The translations under genes and the position numbers were made by a program. The notes beneath the pieces are model-generated. The model ran no database searches, was not told the DNA's origin, and worked only from the letters and a program-made list of their open reading frames with translations. 64,000 bases of DNA from Schizosaccharomyces osmophilus (taxonomy: Eukaryota; Ascomycota; Schizosaccharomycetes; Schizosaccharomycetales; Schizosaccharomycetaceae), in assembly GCF_027921745.1 (NCBI RefSeq), contig NC_079239.1:2011501-2075500 (forward strand). The letters are read 5' to 3'. Shown piece after piece: positions 9,069 through 19,993 of the stretch (the stretch's first letter is position 1; the number at the start of each line of letters is the position of its first letter).

Positions 9069-12000
9069 ATGTCGAATTCGTCTAAGGGAAATCCTCCCCA
9101 TATGTCGTTACCGTCTTTACCTACGACTCCTACACCATCTTCGAGAAGGACGATTGGCCCTAGAGCTCCAAAATCCACTCCAGTTCCTCCAGCCCATAAT
9201 TTGCCTTCTCTAAGCGTGTCAACTCCGACATTCCTAAATCCTGCATCCCGCCCAAAATCATATGTCTCGTCCCATGAGTTACCGAAAGAAAAAGAAGAAA
9301 ATCTCTCTACCTCAACTCGTCTACCCCATCTTAACTCTCCCTTTTCTATCCTTCAAGACAAGGAGTTGATTTCCTCTTCGTCATCTGAGAATCGTCAAGT
9401 TAGGAAAGTAGAAGAGAAACCTAATTTTTATAATCCTCCTGAAGTACAGAATTCCCCTCTGCTTTCGAGAACACCGATAGATTCAGCCAGTCTCCCCTCT
9501 ATAACTGACCAGGAACCGCTCCCTGTAAAGACATCATCTCCATCTTTGAATAGCTCGGCATCTACCAAAAGCTTACATGGCCCTCGTCAGCCTAATACTC
9601 TCAAAGGTATTTCAACACCTGAACAACTTCCTCCAATCCCACATCCCTACGAATCTTTACCTACTCCTCCCACGCATCTCGACTCAGCAAAACCGAAAAG
9701 AAGGAAGAATTACTCATTACCTCCTGTTGTCGAAGTACCTGAAATAACTAATGAGGTCTCACCAAAGTATTCAAACGATGCTAATGGGCAGGTGTACCGC
9801 TTGCGTAGTGCTCGATCAGGTAGCCCAAATTCAACAGCCTCAATCCAATTTGAAATCCCTAGTACTCGCCCTCCATCTTTAGACCAACTCTTGCACTTAT
9901 TTAATGATTTTTTAAGACACCCTATGTTCGATTTCGATGACCACGCCATTACAATACTACAAACTTGTACTCCAGATGAGAAGTGGAATTTTATAAGAGC
10001 AAGCTTCTCTGGATTCGATGATCCCGCCTTTCAAATTCCAGAATTAGCTGCTGTGCATCGCCCTGTTTCATGGTTTGTTCTTCAGTTATGGAACAAAACA
10101 ATAAGTAATTTGCAGTTAATTACACTTTCATCTTTGTTGACAACTCAGTCAAAGAGATGGGTGTCTTCATTTCTAGAACTGCAGGGTCTTCGTGCTATTC
10201 ACAATCTTCTTACGTATTTTAACTCATCCACTGTTGTACAATCTCAACAGGCTGAGTTGCTGCGTTGTGTTTTTCAGCTGATGAGGAAAAGAGCGACCCT
10301 CGCAACCTCAGATTCCTATATCTTTTCTTCTGTTACTCAGGCCTTAGGTTCGACGAACTTACTCCCTAGAAAAGTTACGGCTGACATTTTATCGTGGGCT
10401 TGTGATTTTAAAGAATCATCCGTTATTTCCACAATTGAAAATGGATTGAAAAGCTTAAACCCTTCAGACTTAGAAAGTCCTCCCTTATGCTATGGCTTAG
10501 TAACAACTTTCAAGAATACTGTTATTGAGAAGGAGATTTCTCGTACACCTCCGTCTTCTCCTTCGAAAGTCGCAATATCTAGCTCTCCTTCCAATATTGC
10601 ATTCTTAGAATATTGTACTTCAACGATGAATTTCATCAATAGTTATGTTTCTGTTTATGACGATTCATCTTCCGAGTTTAATGTCCTTGAATGCCTTCAA
10701 GACTCAAATATTCATGAAGTAATCCAGCATCTGCGGAATTTCCCTGACAAACAACTCGAGCGTCAACTTAATATATATGAAACCGAGGAAGAAAGGAGAA
10801 CCGAGTTGCTAACTCCACTAGAAGATGGTGATTCTTTTATATCACATGAATCCTCAATTCTCAGTAACTTAAACGAAGTAGCTAATAATGAACTCGGCTC
10901 TTTATTAGAATCAACGATTCAATCCGTCCTGCTCACGAAAGCCAATGAAAAAGAAAAACTAAAGCTTGTGAAGATATTTAATTCACTTCTGCAAAAGTTT
11001 TTACTGAACTCTAAAATATCTGAAAACACTTTTGAAGAAAGTTTGCAAGTCGCGATAAATTCTCTCACGAATAGGTTATATTCTGACGAAACGGCTCGAA
11101 ATGCTCTTCAAGAAGCGAAAGCTTCTCGTGCTATGGCGGAGAAAATGGTGATTGAAAGAGATGCAATGGCGGCACAGGTTAATTTAGGTGTCGAAGACTT
11201 GATTGAAAAACTGAAAAGTGAGCTGAATGATCAAAATGATGTTATTCTATCTCAAAAAAGAACAAACGAAACATTGAGGAAAGAAGTTGAGGATATGCAA
11301 AAATCGCATCTTGCCCAAATCCAACGAAGTGAGCTGGAGCTTCGAGAACTTTACCTCTTAATTAATCAGGAATCAAACAGTATTTGTTCCGCTGCAGAAA
11401 GAAATAAAATTGTCGGATATTTAGATGATAAATTAGAGCTTCGAAAAAAGGAGATTACAGCGGAATCTGTTTTTTGGTCTTCGGACGGCATCAGTGAAAA
11501 GCTAAAAAGTCTACGCGAGCAAATGAATAATTTGAGTGCCGAACATCGCTCTACTGGTTCTTCTATATTGCAAATTCCTGACAAAGATTTTGTTCGTCCT
11601 TTTCCTCGAGCTAAAGTACCTCGCATTAAGTCAATGCCTAATAGACGCTCAGCTTCCGAAAGCTTTTCTCGCTTCCTTATCCATGAAAATATACAAACAG
11701 AAAAACCCAATCTTCCTTTATTGAGTAGCGCTGGAACGGCGCATGAGAACTCTAAAGGTTTTCCTGATCCAAAGCCTGAAGCGTCTTTAGACGGTGATTC
11801 AACTTTATATGTTTCCGATAATGAACAGATTGAAGGAAGGAAACAGGAGGACTTTAATGAAGAGAATAAGTCAGCAAAGCCTCCCAAGGGAAAACCTTTA
11901 CTGCCTGCACCACCACCTCCACCGCCTTTGCCTGTAAAAACATCCACGGACTCATTCTTACCACCTGTATCTGCAGCAGAAACCAATAAACACACAGCGC

Positions 12001-14528
12001 CTCTTGCTCCCGGGTTACCCCCTCCACCTCCTCCACCTCCTCCAATGCTCAGCTGTTCTGGTGCTAAATTTTTGAACACACATGAACGCAATGAAATATC
12101 TGATTTCAGTGAACCTAATAGTATGGAACGACCAAAACGTCGTCTGAAACAGATGCATTGGGAAAAATTGGATTCGGGCTTAGAGTACACTTTCTGGTCA
12201 GTCACTTCTCGACAATCGAATTCCCTTTTTGAAAAGCTCAAGAACACAGGCACGTTTGAGCAAATTGAAGAAAACTTTGCGATGAAAGAAGCAAAGCCTT
12301 TACAGAAGAAGGGGGCGCAAAGAACAGAATATATGTCTAGTGACCTTCAGAAGCTTTTCGGAATTCATTTTCACAAGTTGGCACATAAAAATCCAGATGA
12401 AATTATTCGAATGGTATTACATTGTGATGAAAGCATCGCCGAAGCTACCGAATTTTTAGGTAGCGAAAAAATTATGAATCAGGTTAAGCTCAAAGCTGAT
12501 CTTGAACCATACCGTATTGATTGGACAAATGGAGGCGAACCCGTAAATGCTGAAAAAGATTCATCTGAGTTAAGCCGTTGGGATTATTTGTATTTGCGAC
12601 TCATCATAGACCTTCAGAATTACTGGGGACGACGGATAAATGCTCTTAAAATTAAATATACCATTGATACTAATTACGAAACGCTTGTTCGTCAAGCAAA
12701 ACTAATTGGAAGAGCTGCATTAATTCTTCGTGATAATGATATGTTTAAGGACTTGATGCAACTGATTCTTTGCCTTGGTAATTTCATGAATGATTATATT
12801 CGTCAAGCACGTGGATTTTCGCTTAATTCACTTCAACGACTTCCATTGATAAAGAATTCATCGAATACTCAGAGTTTATTACACGTCCTTGAAATGATTG
12901 TTCGCAAAAATTTTCCTTCTATAGAAGTATTTCTCACAGACCTTTCTGTCGTGATAGAAGCTGCAAAACTTAACATCGAAACAATTGAACAAGAGTGTAC
13001 AGAGCTCATACGAGGATGCCAGAATGTACAACTTGATTGCGACTCTGGTGTTCTTTCCGACCCTACATCCTTCCATCCTGATGACAAGATCTTGACTGTA
13101 ATTATTCCTTGGCTTAATGAAGGAGTGAAAAAAATGGATTTTCTAAAGGAGCATTTAAGAACAATGAACACGACGTTAAATAATGCCATGAGGTATTTTG
13201 GCGAACAACCTAGTGACCCAAATGCACGAAATGTCTTTTTTAAGAAAATCAGCTCTTTTATTGCCGAGTATAAGAGAGCTAAAGCCGAGAACCTGAAGGT
13301 AGAGGAGGAGAACTCTCAAAAAGACAAGGTCTATGTTAAAAAAGGAAAATCAAAGGTGCTGGAACTTGCTGTTTCAGAGAAGGATGCTAGCGAGAGTCGA
13401 GAAATGGATACTTTCTTGAATAAACTACGAGATTTCAAGCTCGACGGACATAATCGACTTCGTCGTCGTTTACCCACGAATGATAACATGGAAAAGTCTG
13501 AATCTTCGAGCATGAGAAACGCCGTTAAAAATCAGCTTTCTATCCCCAAACGAGGCTTACAAAAGGTTGAATCGAACACTGGGTCACCCAGGCTTCCAAA
13601 AACATGGGGAAAGACCATGGAGAAGGATCGGAGAGTTAAATCTCAAGGCCAGAATAAACAATCAAAACATCATTTTAAGAAAAAGCAATCTAGAAGGATT
13701 GTTTCCGATACCACTGCTGTAGGTGAACAACATTCGGCAGGTAAAGAGAATTTTAGTCAAGCACCAACTAAAAAAGGTGCAACTTCAACAAAATTCACGT
13801 CTGCCACGAAAGCAGGTAAGAATAATGTAAATCGAAGAAGAAGAAGAAAATCTAGTAAAAAATTTGCGGACAATAATAAGGACAAGGATGTCTCGATTGA
13901 ATCCAATAATTCCTTGGAAAATAAGCCGACAAATGGAGAGTTCGACGATAAACAAAATATCAATAACGATCACAAACGGCCCATAAAAAATGTTTTTGAA
14001 AATGATAAGAACATTGGTCAATCCAGCTTTATTAGGAAGTTATCTGAAAGTTCAGACAATACCGAAACAGCTCCTGTCATTCCAACGCACCAGAACCGCT
14101 TTGCGGAATATGGTACTACTTCCTTTAGCACACCAGAGAAAGGCAGACATGAAACACCAGATATCAACACCATGTTACGTCAAAGCAGTAATCGTGGAAG
14201 TGCTCGTCGCCGTGTGTTGGATCAGATGAATACCCCATTGGCCCATAAAAGCTTCAATCAAAATGGTTTAAGTGAGCTAGAATTGGAGACACCTAGCAAG
14301 TCCAGCTATACGGAAAGATTGGAAGCTCTAAAATCTGAGTCGTTTCAGAATTCAAAACGGGTTCATCATTTAGAAAGTGCAAGGCCTGAACCCCCATCAC
14401 CTGCATCACCTCTTTCGTCTGTGCCTGTTACTCCTAGTCCAAGTAGGTCGAAACGAGCGCATGAAATGCTTGCAGGCCTTTTGTCTGGCAGGCTGGCTTC
14501 TAAGGATAATCTTGACGTTGAAAAGTAA
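9069..14528 (+). CDS. cdc12: Formin Cdc12 (contractile-ring actin nucleator)
   Basis: This intronless 1819-residue formin starts with a Ser/Pro-rich region (residues 1-260). An FH3/GBD-like helical armadillo region follows at about 270-640, then coiled coil at about 650-800. The FH1 segment has two polyproline blocks, near residues 947-953 and 980-990, that would bind profilin. The FH2 domain runs from about 1020 to 1430 and opens with KQMHWEKLDSG, the usual FH2 lasso start. The tail is long, basic and Ser-rich (about 1450-1819), as in fission-yeast Cdc12. Formins nucleate and elongate unbranched actin; Cdc12 does this for the cytokinetic ring. Size and position match SPAC1F5.04c. The antisense 295-codon frame opposite FH1 is a shadow caused by the proline codons. 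Confidence 0.96.
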   Translation: MSNSSKGNPPHMSLPSLPTTPTPSSRRTIGPRAPKSTPVPPAHNLPSLSVSTPTFLNPASRPKSYVSSHELPKEKEENLSTSTRLPHLNSPFSILQDKELISSSSSENRQVRKVEEKPNFYNPPEVQNSPLLSRTPIDSASLPSITDQEPLPVKTSSPSLNSSASTKSLHGPRQPNTLKGISTPEQLPPIPHPYESLPTPPTHLDSAKPKRRKNYSLPPVVEVPEITNEVSPKYSNDANGQVYRLRSARSGSPNSTASIQFEIPSTRPPSLDQLLHLFNDFLRHPMFDFDDHAITILQTCTPDEKWNFIRASFSGFDDPAFQIPELAAVHRPVSWFVLQLWNKTISNLQLITLSSLLTTQSKRWVSSFLELQGLRAIHNLLTYFNSSTVVQSQQAELLRCVFQLMRKRATLATSDSYIFSSVTQALGSTNLLPRKVTADILSWACDFKESSVISTIENGLKSLNPSDLESPPLCYGLVTTFKNTVIEKEISRTPPSSPSKVAISSSPSNIAFLEYCTSTMNFINSYVSVYDDSSSEFNVLECLQDSNIHEVIQHLRNFPDKQLERQLNIYETEEERRTELLTPLEDGDSFISHESSILSNLNEVANNELGSLLESTIQSVLLTKANEKEKLKLVKIFNSLLQKFLLNSKISENTFEESLQVAINSLTNRLYSDETARNALQEAKASRAMAEKMVIERDAMAAQVNLGVEDLIEKLKSELNDQNDVILSQKRTNETLRKEVEDMQKSHLAQIQRSELELRELYLLINQESNSICSAAERNKIVGYLDDKLELRKKEITAESVFWSSDGISEKLKSLREQMNNLSAEHRSTGSSILQIPDKDFVRPFPRAKVPRIKSMPNRRSASESFSRFLIHENIQTEKPNLPLLSSAGTAHENSKGFPDPKPEASLDGDSTLYVSDNEQIEGRKQEDFNEENKSAKPPKGKPLLPAPPPPPPLPVKTSTDSFLPPVSAAETNKHTAPLAPGLPPPPPPPPPMLSCSGAKFLNTHERNEISDFSEPNSMERPKRRLKQMHWEKLDSGLEYTFWSVTSRQSNSLFEKLKNTGTFEQIEENFAMKEAKPLQKKGAQRTEYMSSDLQKLFGIHFHKLAHKNPDEIIRMVLHCDESIAEATEFLGSEKIMNQVKLKADLEPYRIDWTNGGEPVNAEKDSSELSRWDYLYLRLIIDLQNYWGRRINALKIKYTIDTNYETLVRQAKLIGRAALILRDNDMFKDLMQLILCLGNFMNDYIRQARGFSLNSLQRLPLIKNSSNTQSLLHVLEMIVRKNFPSIEVFLTDLSVVIEAAKLNIETIEQECTELIRGCQNVQLDCDSGVLSDPTSFHPDDKILTVIIPWLNEGVKKMDFLKEHLRTMNTTLNNAMRYFGEQPSDPNARNVFFKKISSFIAEYKRAKAENLKVEEENSQKDKVYVKKGKSKVLELAVSEKDASESREMDTFLNKLRDFKLDGHNRLRRRLPTNDNMEKSESSSMRNAVKNQLSIPKRGLQKVESNTGSPRLPKTWGKTMEKDRRVKSQGQNKQSKHHFKKKQSRRIVSDTTAVGEQHSAGKENFSQAPTKKGATSTKFTSATKAGKNNVNRRRRRKSSKKFADNNKDKDVSIESNNSLENKPTNGEFDDKQNINNDHKRPIKNVFENDKNIGQSSFIRKLSESSDNTETAPVIPTHQNRFAEYGTTSFSTPEKGRHETPDINTMLRQSSNRGSARRRVLDQMNTPLAHKSFNQNGLSELELETPSKSSYTERLEALKSESFQNSKRVHHLESARPEPPSPASPLSSVPVTPSPSRSKRAHEMLAGLLSGRLASKDNLDVEK

Positions 14529-15545
14529 AACAGCAACTTTCTTTTTAATATGATTCACCGATCGGTAATGGTGAATTCATTTTTGTATATTTTTTTGATA
14601 TCTATTTTTGTTCTTCTAAGGATTCCCTTTAATTTTTGCAAATCGATTAATAAGCACAATTTTGTATATACCTTTTATTTTTCTTTTCTTTTCCTTTTGA
14701 TCTTATTATTTATGCGTTTGATCAATCTAGTATCTGAAGGTGCATAAGTCTGGAATCATTCAATGAAGAACACAGGTAATGATTATTGCAGCATTTTTAC
14801 TTTGCATATTCATGTTTAAACTTGGAACAAATATAATGAAAAGCTACAAGTCCTAGCTTTGGATGATTCAAGTGGTATCCCTTTAGGCAATCTTTTACTT
14901 TGTATAACTACTACCTTTTTGCATATAAAGCATAGAAATATATATAATTTCTGTTTTAATTTTATGTACAATCAAGTTTAGTATCTAGCTTGTTCAGCCT
15001 GCTATTTGATAAACATTTTTATACGCACTGGATGCTTTTGTATAACCATAAAATACTTGGAGGAACGAAATGATCATATTGCTCTTTACTTTCTTGTAAT
15101 TTTTTAACATACGTGATAATGGATAGCACATAGAGCTTACCCAATTTGCGACAATAGTATAAATGCATCGTATGAATGCCAATGAGTCCGTACAACCTCC
15201 ACGACATAAGCCACAAAGAAGAGCAAGAATAGTTCAGCAATTGTTTCTAGTCGATTTGAATTCGATACTTGCTTCTCTAAACATGTTTATTTCAAAGAAA
15301 CTCCATAAAATAATATAATTGTATATTTTTGTAATTCGCCAATACATGACTTATGATTCACCAATGCTGAATTCTCATTTGACAATTGACCTCTTGGGGA
15401 GTAATAACTACCACCACTACCAAAGGCTTTAGAAATTCATTTTTAACAGAGGCTACCCTTTTCTTTGAGTAATTTCTGGATTTAGGGATTGTTTCGGTGT
15501 TCTTATTTGCTACTTCTTTAGTCAAGCAGGAATCGTTGCTATACA
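14529..15545. other. Intergenic cdc12 to the Tda3-like gene, about 1 kb
   Basis: This is AT-rich. Several 60-70 codon frames on both strands are rich in Phe, Leu, Ile and Tyr, without homology I recognise. I see no RNA gene or repeat. It probably holds the cdc12 3' UTR and the downstream promoter. Confidence 0.5.
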
Positions 15546-16984
15546 ATGGATGAATCTCGAAATATAATCATTGTCGGAGGTAAGACGAAAGGATGAGGGA
15601 ACAGAAGGAAATGAAGGAAATGATGCTTGAGGTACACACTCATAATTTCCACGCACGCACAAAAGAATAAGAAAACAACGAAATTTCGGTTGCGTTGGCG
15701 AAGTCTCAAGAGTGTATGAACTAAATTTCGTAAAAGACACGTTTTGTTCAAACTTTTACAGCCTTAAGGGATACAGTATTTTGTAATCTGTATGATGTTG
15801 TTATACTTCTGCACTTTTCCTCCCTTTTTGTATAATAATGTGTGTACTTTTATTAACGTCCTTGCTCAGGTGGTGTTACAGGCACCAGTTGCTTGTATTT
15901 TCTTGTGAATCATCCTAATTTCAACAGAGAACGTGATACAATAACTCTGTTTGAAAGTTCTGGGATTGCCTCAGCGGCCTCTGGCAAGGCTTCCGGCTTT
16001 CTCTCGTTAGAATGGCACGGACCTTCCACCAGCTCATTAGCTGCTCTCTCTTACAACCTCCACAGACAGCTTGCCAATGAGCACGATGGTCATAGAAAAT
16101 GGGGATACCGTGCTCTAGATACCTGGTCTATTAAGGCAGACGAAAATTGTACTCATCCTGACAAGTTGTCGCCTGAAATTGAGTGGATTGAGCCTTCCAT
16201 AGTAGAAAAGGTAACTCGTCTTGGTAACAAAAAAAATTCAGCACAAGTACACCCTTACAAATTTTGCCATTCCATCTTTGAGGAGGCTAGCAAAGTAGCC
16301 AACGTTAATCTCGTGAAAGGTCATGTCATCAGCGTTGATGAAAACGAAGTTGAATATCGTTTAATCGGCGACGATTATGCACCTGATGAAGACGAAGAGA
16401 TTACTTCTGTTGAAGAACTTCATACTATACATTCTATGGAAGCGTCTCATGTCATCGTTGCAGCGGGTCCTTGGACTCCACATCTTATTCCTAACCTACG
16501 CATTTGTGGTGCTCGCATCCACAGTATCACGGTCGATCTTCCTATGAGACTTAATGGAAATGCAGTTTTTTCTGAAATTGCTTATGCGGACGGAACCGTT
16601 GGTGCTCCTGAATTTTACGCTCGTGAGGATGAGTTGTATGTCTGCGGTGAATTTGATGACGAACCTTTGCCCGAGCTATCTTCGGAAACAAGGGTGGATC
16701 AGGGAAGATGTCAGGCTATTAAGGAATGTGCTGACCATTTTCATCCTGTCATTCGTGACTCCAATGTGAAAGTGCGCCAAGCTTGTTATTTGCCCATTTC
16801 GAATGCAACAGGTGCTCCTGTGATAGGAAAGATTGGATCTTCCATTTACGTGGCAGCTGCTCATGGTTGTTGGGGTATCACTTTAGGTCCTGGTACCGGA
16901 AAGGTTCTTTCGGAAATGGTTTTGGATGGGAAAGTTACAAGCGCCAACATTGATCTCTTAGATCCTGAGGGCTCTTTCGTTTAA
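15546..16984 (+). CDS. Tda3-like FAD-dependent oxidoreductase (two exons)
   Basis: Exons: 15546-15579 and 15870-16984, giving 382 residues. The first exon is only 34 bases and codes for MDESRNIIIVG. The splice restores the Rossmann motif GGGVTGTSCLYFL that binds FAD, so the intron is needed for a working enzyme. Next come FESSGIASAASGKASGFLSLEW and HRKWGYRALDTW, typical of fungal Tda3-like members of the D-amino-acid-oxidase fold, and a C-terminal VAAAHGCWGITLGPGTGKV block. Yeast Tda3 has been linked to endosome-to-Golgi recycling; its substrate is unknown. The intron is 290 bases, long for this genome (GTAAGA donor, TTGCTCAG acceptor). The gene converges on pdi1 and matches the SPAC1F5.03c position. 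Confidence 0.87.
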
Positions 16985-17671
16985 ATTTATCGCATCGTTT
17001 GTTCTTTCTCGTGTTATCCTGGTTCTATGATCATATATTCCCGCATTACTTTTGGTCTTGTAAATACAGTACCCTCGAGAGCACCCCTTTTTCTCGCCCG
17101 TTATGATGATCCCTTTTTTACAACTCTCCTTTCTCCTTGAAGCAGGTTGAATTGATGCGCGATTATTGATTTATTTTACTTATTTACTGTATTATAACGG
17201 TGAATATTCAGGATATTTACCTAATAATTTTGGGTGTAAGGTTATTCTGTTTTTTTGCTATTCGGTTTTCCCTTATTCACAAAGTAACGAAAATTACTAG
17301 AATTATACAACTAATTTTTGAGTCTCCTGCTGACAACATTAAGAGCGTCAAATCGCTACTATGTTAGGTAAAAAGTCTTTCATTAATGCTATCCTTATAT
17401 AATCTTTAAATTAATAAAAAGGCATCGACGTATGCCAGGTATAAATTATATTGAATGTATTCATCTTTTGGTCTTATTTTTCATGTAGCTTACAGTACTT
17501 TGGTTATATAAGCTACGATTGTTTATTTTTGTTGCCTTGGGTTACTTAATTTACAACTCAAACTAGCCAAACTAGCAGATACAACTTCATTATAAATATT
17601 ACGATTTTATTATCCATTAGTCACATACAGTGGATAGCTAAAAACGGACATTAATAAAGAAGCATATTTTC
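16985..17671. other. Convergent intergenic region, 687 bp
   Basis: This holds the 3' ends of the Tda3-like gene and pdi1. It is AT-rich and without a supportable coding stretch. The 17638-17916 leftward frame is a shadow of pdi1. Confidence 0.6.
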
Positions 17672-19153
17672 TTACAACTCATTGTATGCTTCTTCCTCTC
17701 CACTCCCCTTAGAAGTTTCTTTTGTTTCATTGGCGTCTTCAGCTTTAGTTTCAGAAGTAGACTTAAAAGAGGAATGCTTTTCGATAAAAGATAACAAGTC
17801 ATCCAAGCTACGATTACCTTCGTAAAAGAGAGGATTCTTCTTATCGTTAGCCTTAAAGAGCATAATAGTAGGGAAACCAGAAATAGAAACGTCAAGATCA
17901 TTCTCAGTCGCGTCAACTTTAGCTACTACCACATTTTTGTTGTCGGCATATTCTTCAGCCAAAGACTCAAAAGTAGGAGCAAGATTCTTGCAATGTCCAC
18001 ACCAGGGGGCGTAAAATTCAACGAGAACATCCTTAGTGGAGTCCATTACTACCTGATTATAATTATCGGCGACGACCACAGTCAAATCGCCTTGTGATTC
18101 GGGGACAGGTTGACTCTTAATCTTAGGTTGGAGTTTTCCATCAGAATATTCCTTGACGAACTTATCCATATTCTTGCTAGTCAAGTCAGAAGTAGGGTAA
18201 GGGAACTTGAGGAACTTGTCCAAATGAGTAATAACAAAAGCAGGCCAGTTGGACTCAATGTTCATTTGCTTAGCAACGGCACCATAGCGCAAAGCATCCA
18301 AAAAGGCAAAACGAACGGTGTCTTGGTATTGCTTAGCAATAGGTTGAAACACGTTGTATAATTCATCACGAGATTCGGTACTGTTGTAAAAAATAATACC
18401 CAAGGGAAGTCCGCTGCTATGATATCTCTGAAAAGTCATTTGGTTTAATTCGTCCAACAAAGGGATACTGGAAAAGCCCAAAAAGTCAGCAATGTCTCCC
18501 TTTTGCCATTGGCCCTCGTAGACTATCTTGTTAGTGTCTTGTGCTGGATCCTTAGTGAAGGCAACGATTCCGGGGAAAGGGACTTCCAAAGATTTGGCCA
18601 AGTTCTTATCAGAAGAAGCAGCAAAAGCGAAACTATCCTGTAAGTTGTCAGCGACATCAGTGTAAGTAGCGTTATGCTTTTCATCATCAAAGAATGCAAT
18701 GACGGCCAAGTCTTCGCTGGTTTCGGTAAAAGTCTCAACATTATCCTTGGTAACACTCTGGACAACAGGTTGGAGTTGCTTCTTCATGTATTTAACAAGA
18801 GCATCATGGCGACGAGGACCAGAATATTGATTGCTGACGTCTCCGTTTTTGAATACTGTAAGGGTAGGATAACCGCGGATGTTGTATTCATTACAAAGAT
18901 CAGCCTCCTCTGTACAATCAACCTCGATCATAGAGATATTGTCTTTCTCTAACTCTTCGGCAGCCGATTCGTACTCGGGGGCCAATGCTTTACAATGACC
19001 ACACCAAGGAGCATAAAATTTAGTCATAAATAGGGCATCAGCACTCAATAATTCTTGCAATCCTGCTTTATTTACTTTAGGAACGTCTGCTGAGCTAGTG
19101 TAAAATCCGCCAGCCAAGGCAAGAAAAGCCGCAAAAAATTTGGTAATATGCAT
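17672..19153 (-). CDS. pdi1: Protein disulfide isomerase
   Basis: This intronless 493-residue protein has a signal peptide (residues 1-22). It carries two thioredoxin-type active sites, APWCGHCK, with CGHC at 51-54 and again at 385-388. Two inactive thioredoxin-like domains lie between them, and an acidic tail follows, so the a-b-b'-a' layout of classical PDI is complete. It would oxidise and rearrange disulfides in the ER lumen. The last four residues are YNEL, an unusual variant of the HDEL/ADEL retrieval signal. It matches SPAC1F5.02 in order and orientation. Confidence 0.96.
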   Translation of the reverse strand: MHITKFFAAFLALAGGFYTSSADVPKVNKAGLQELLSADALFMTKFYAPWCGHCKALAPEYESAAEELEKDNISMIEVDCTEEADLCNEYNIRGYPTLTVFKNGDVSNQYSGPRRHDALVKYMKKQLQPVVQSVTKDNVETFTETSEDLAVIAFFDDEKHNATYTDVADNLQDSFAFAASSDKNLAKSLEVPFPGIVAFTKDPAQDTNKIVYEGQWQKGDIADFLGFSSIPLLDELNQMTFQRYHSSGLPLGIIFYNSTESRDELYNVFQPIAKQYQDTVRFAFLDALRYGAVAKQMNIESNWPAFVITHLDKFLKFPYPTSDLTSKNMDKFVKEYSDGKLQPKIKSQPVPESQGDLTVVVADNYNQVVMDSTKDVLVEFYAPWCGHCKNLAPTFESLAEEYADNKNVVVAKVDATENDLDVSISGFPTIMLFKANDKKNPLFYEGNRSLDDLLSFIEKHSSFKSTSETKAEDANETKETSKGSGEEEAYNEL

Positions 19154-19993
19154 ATTCTATAGATTGTTTTGTTCGCAACGATGGCCTTAACCAATACTAA
19201 TTATGCAAGTAGTTGGTTAAATCTATGTCGGTCTATGAGACTCGGCTCCATATAATACGCTCTATGCATTGCCCCCACTCAGTATAGTGAAATTGTGCGC
19301 AATTGCTTCCTACACTTTACGTTTGTATTAAGAGAGTTACTTTGACTCCTTAAGTATCATAAGAGCTTTTTCTTTGTAGTTCACTAAACCTCAAATCTTT
19401 TGAATTGGCACCCTTTCACAATGTAGTTACGATCATTCATTTTCTCGTGTGTAGACCGAAATGAAACAAGAAAATTTACAATCTTATTCTGTTCATTTAG
19501 TCTTTTCTGCATGGAGAGAGTTTTCGGTTGTTCAACTCATATTTCATTTTAACCAGCTACAAGGTAATTTTTCAGACTGAAATAACAGAAACAGCGAATT
19601 ATCAAGAAAGAAGTTGAAGTAAAAAGTTGTGTAAAAAAATTTTAAAAGGTCATTACGATGTCCTGTTTGAAACACGAATGTCAGAAACAATTTTTAAATC
19701 ATAGGCTATAGTAGTGAGCTTGATGCCTTTTGCATATTAACTGGCAAACAGCATTCTAAACCAAATTAGAGATATAATATTAGCTTGTAAACTATATGCA
19801 TATCATATGGAGCTGGGCATAATCATTTGTACATGCAAATTTAACACGTAACTGCTTATATGCAAAAAATAAATTCACATTTTAATGGATAAATTTTGTC
19901 ATTATAAAGTCGTCGATAAAATAAGAGTTTGAGTTAAATATATTCCCTTTTTCTCTTTGAATAAAAAAAGATATCCAAGCTGAAAAGAAATTG
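19154..19993. other. Intergenic pdi1 to tuberin-like gene, 840 bp
   Basis: This is the pdi1 promoter plus the 3' region of the tuberin-like gene. No open frame above 60 codons that looks coding, no tRNA and no repeat. In cosmid numbering it is the join between the SPAC1F5 and SPAC18B11 series. Confidence 0.55.

Noticed and set aside
11366-12253. 295-codon leftward frame opposite cdc12 with poly-Gly runs
   Set aside because: It is the antisense of the FH1 polyproline codons and FH2 start; the sense formin frame is fully supported.
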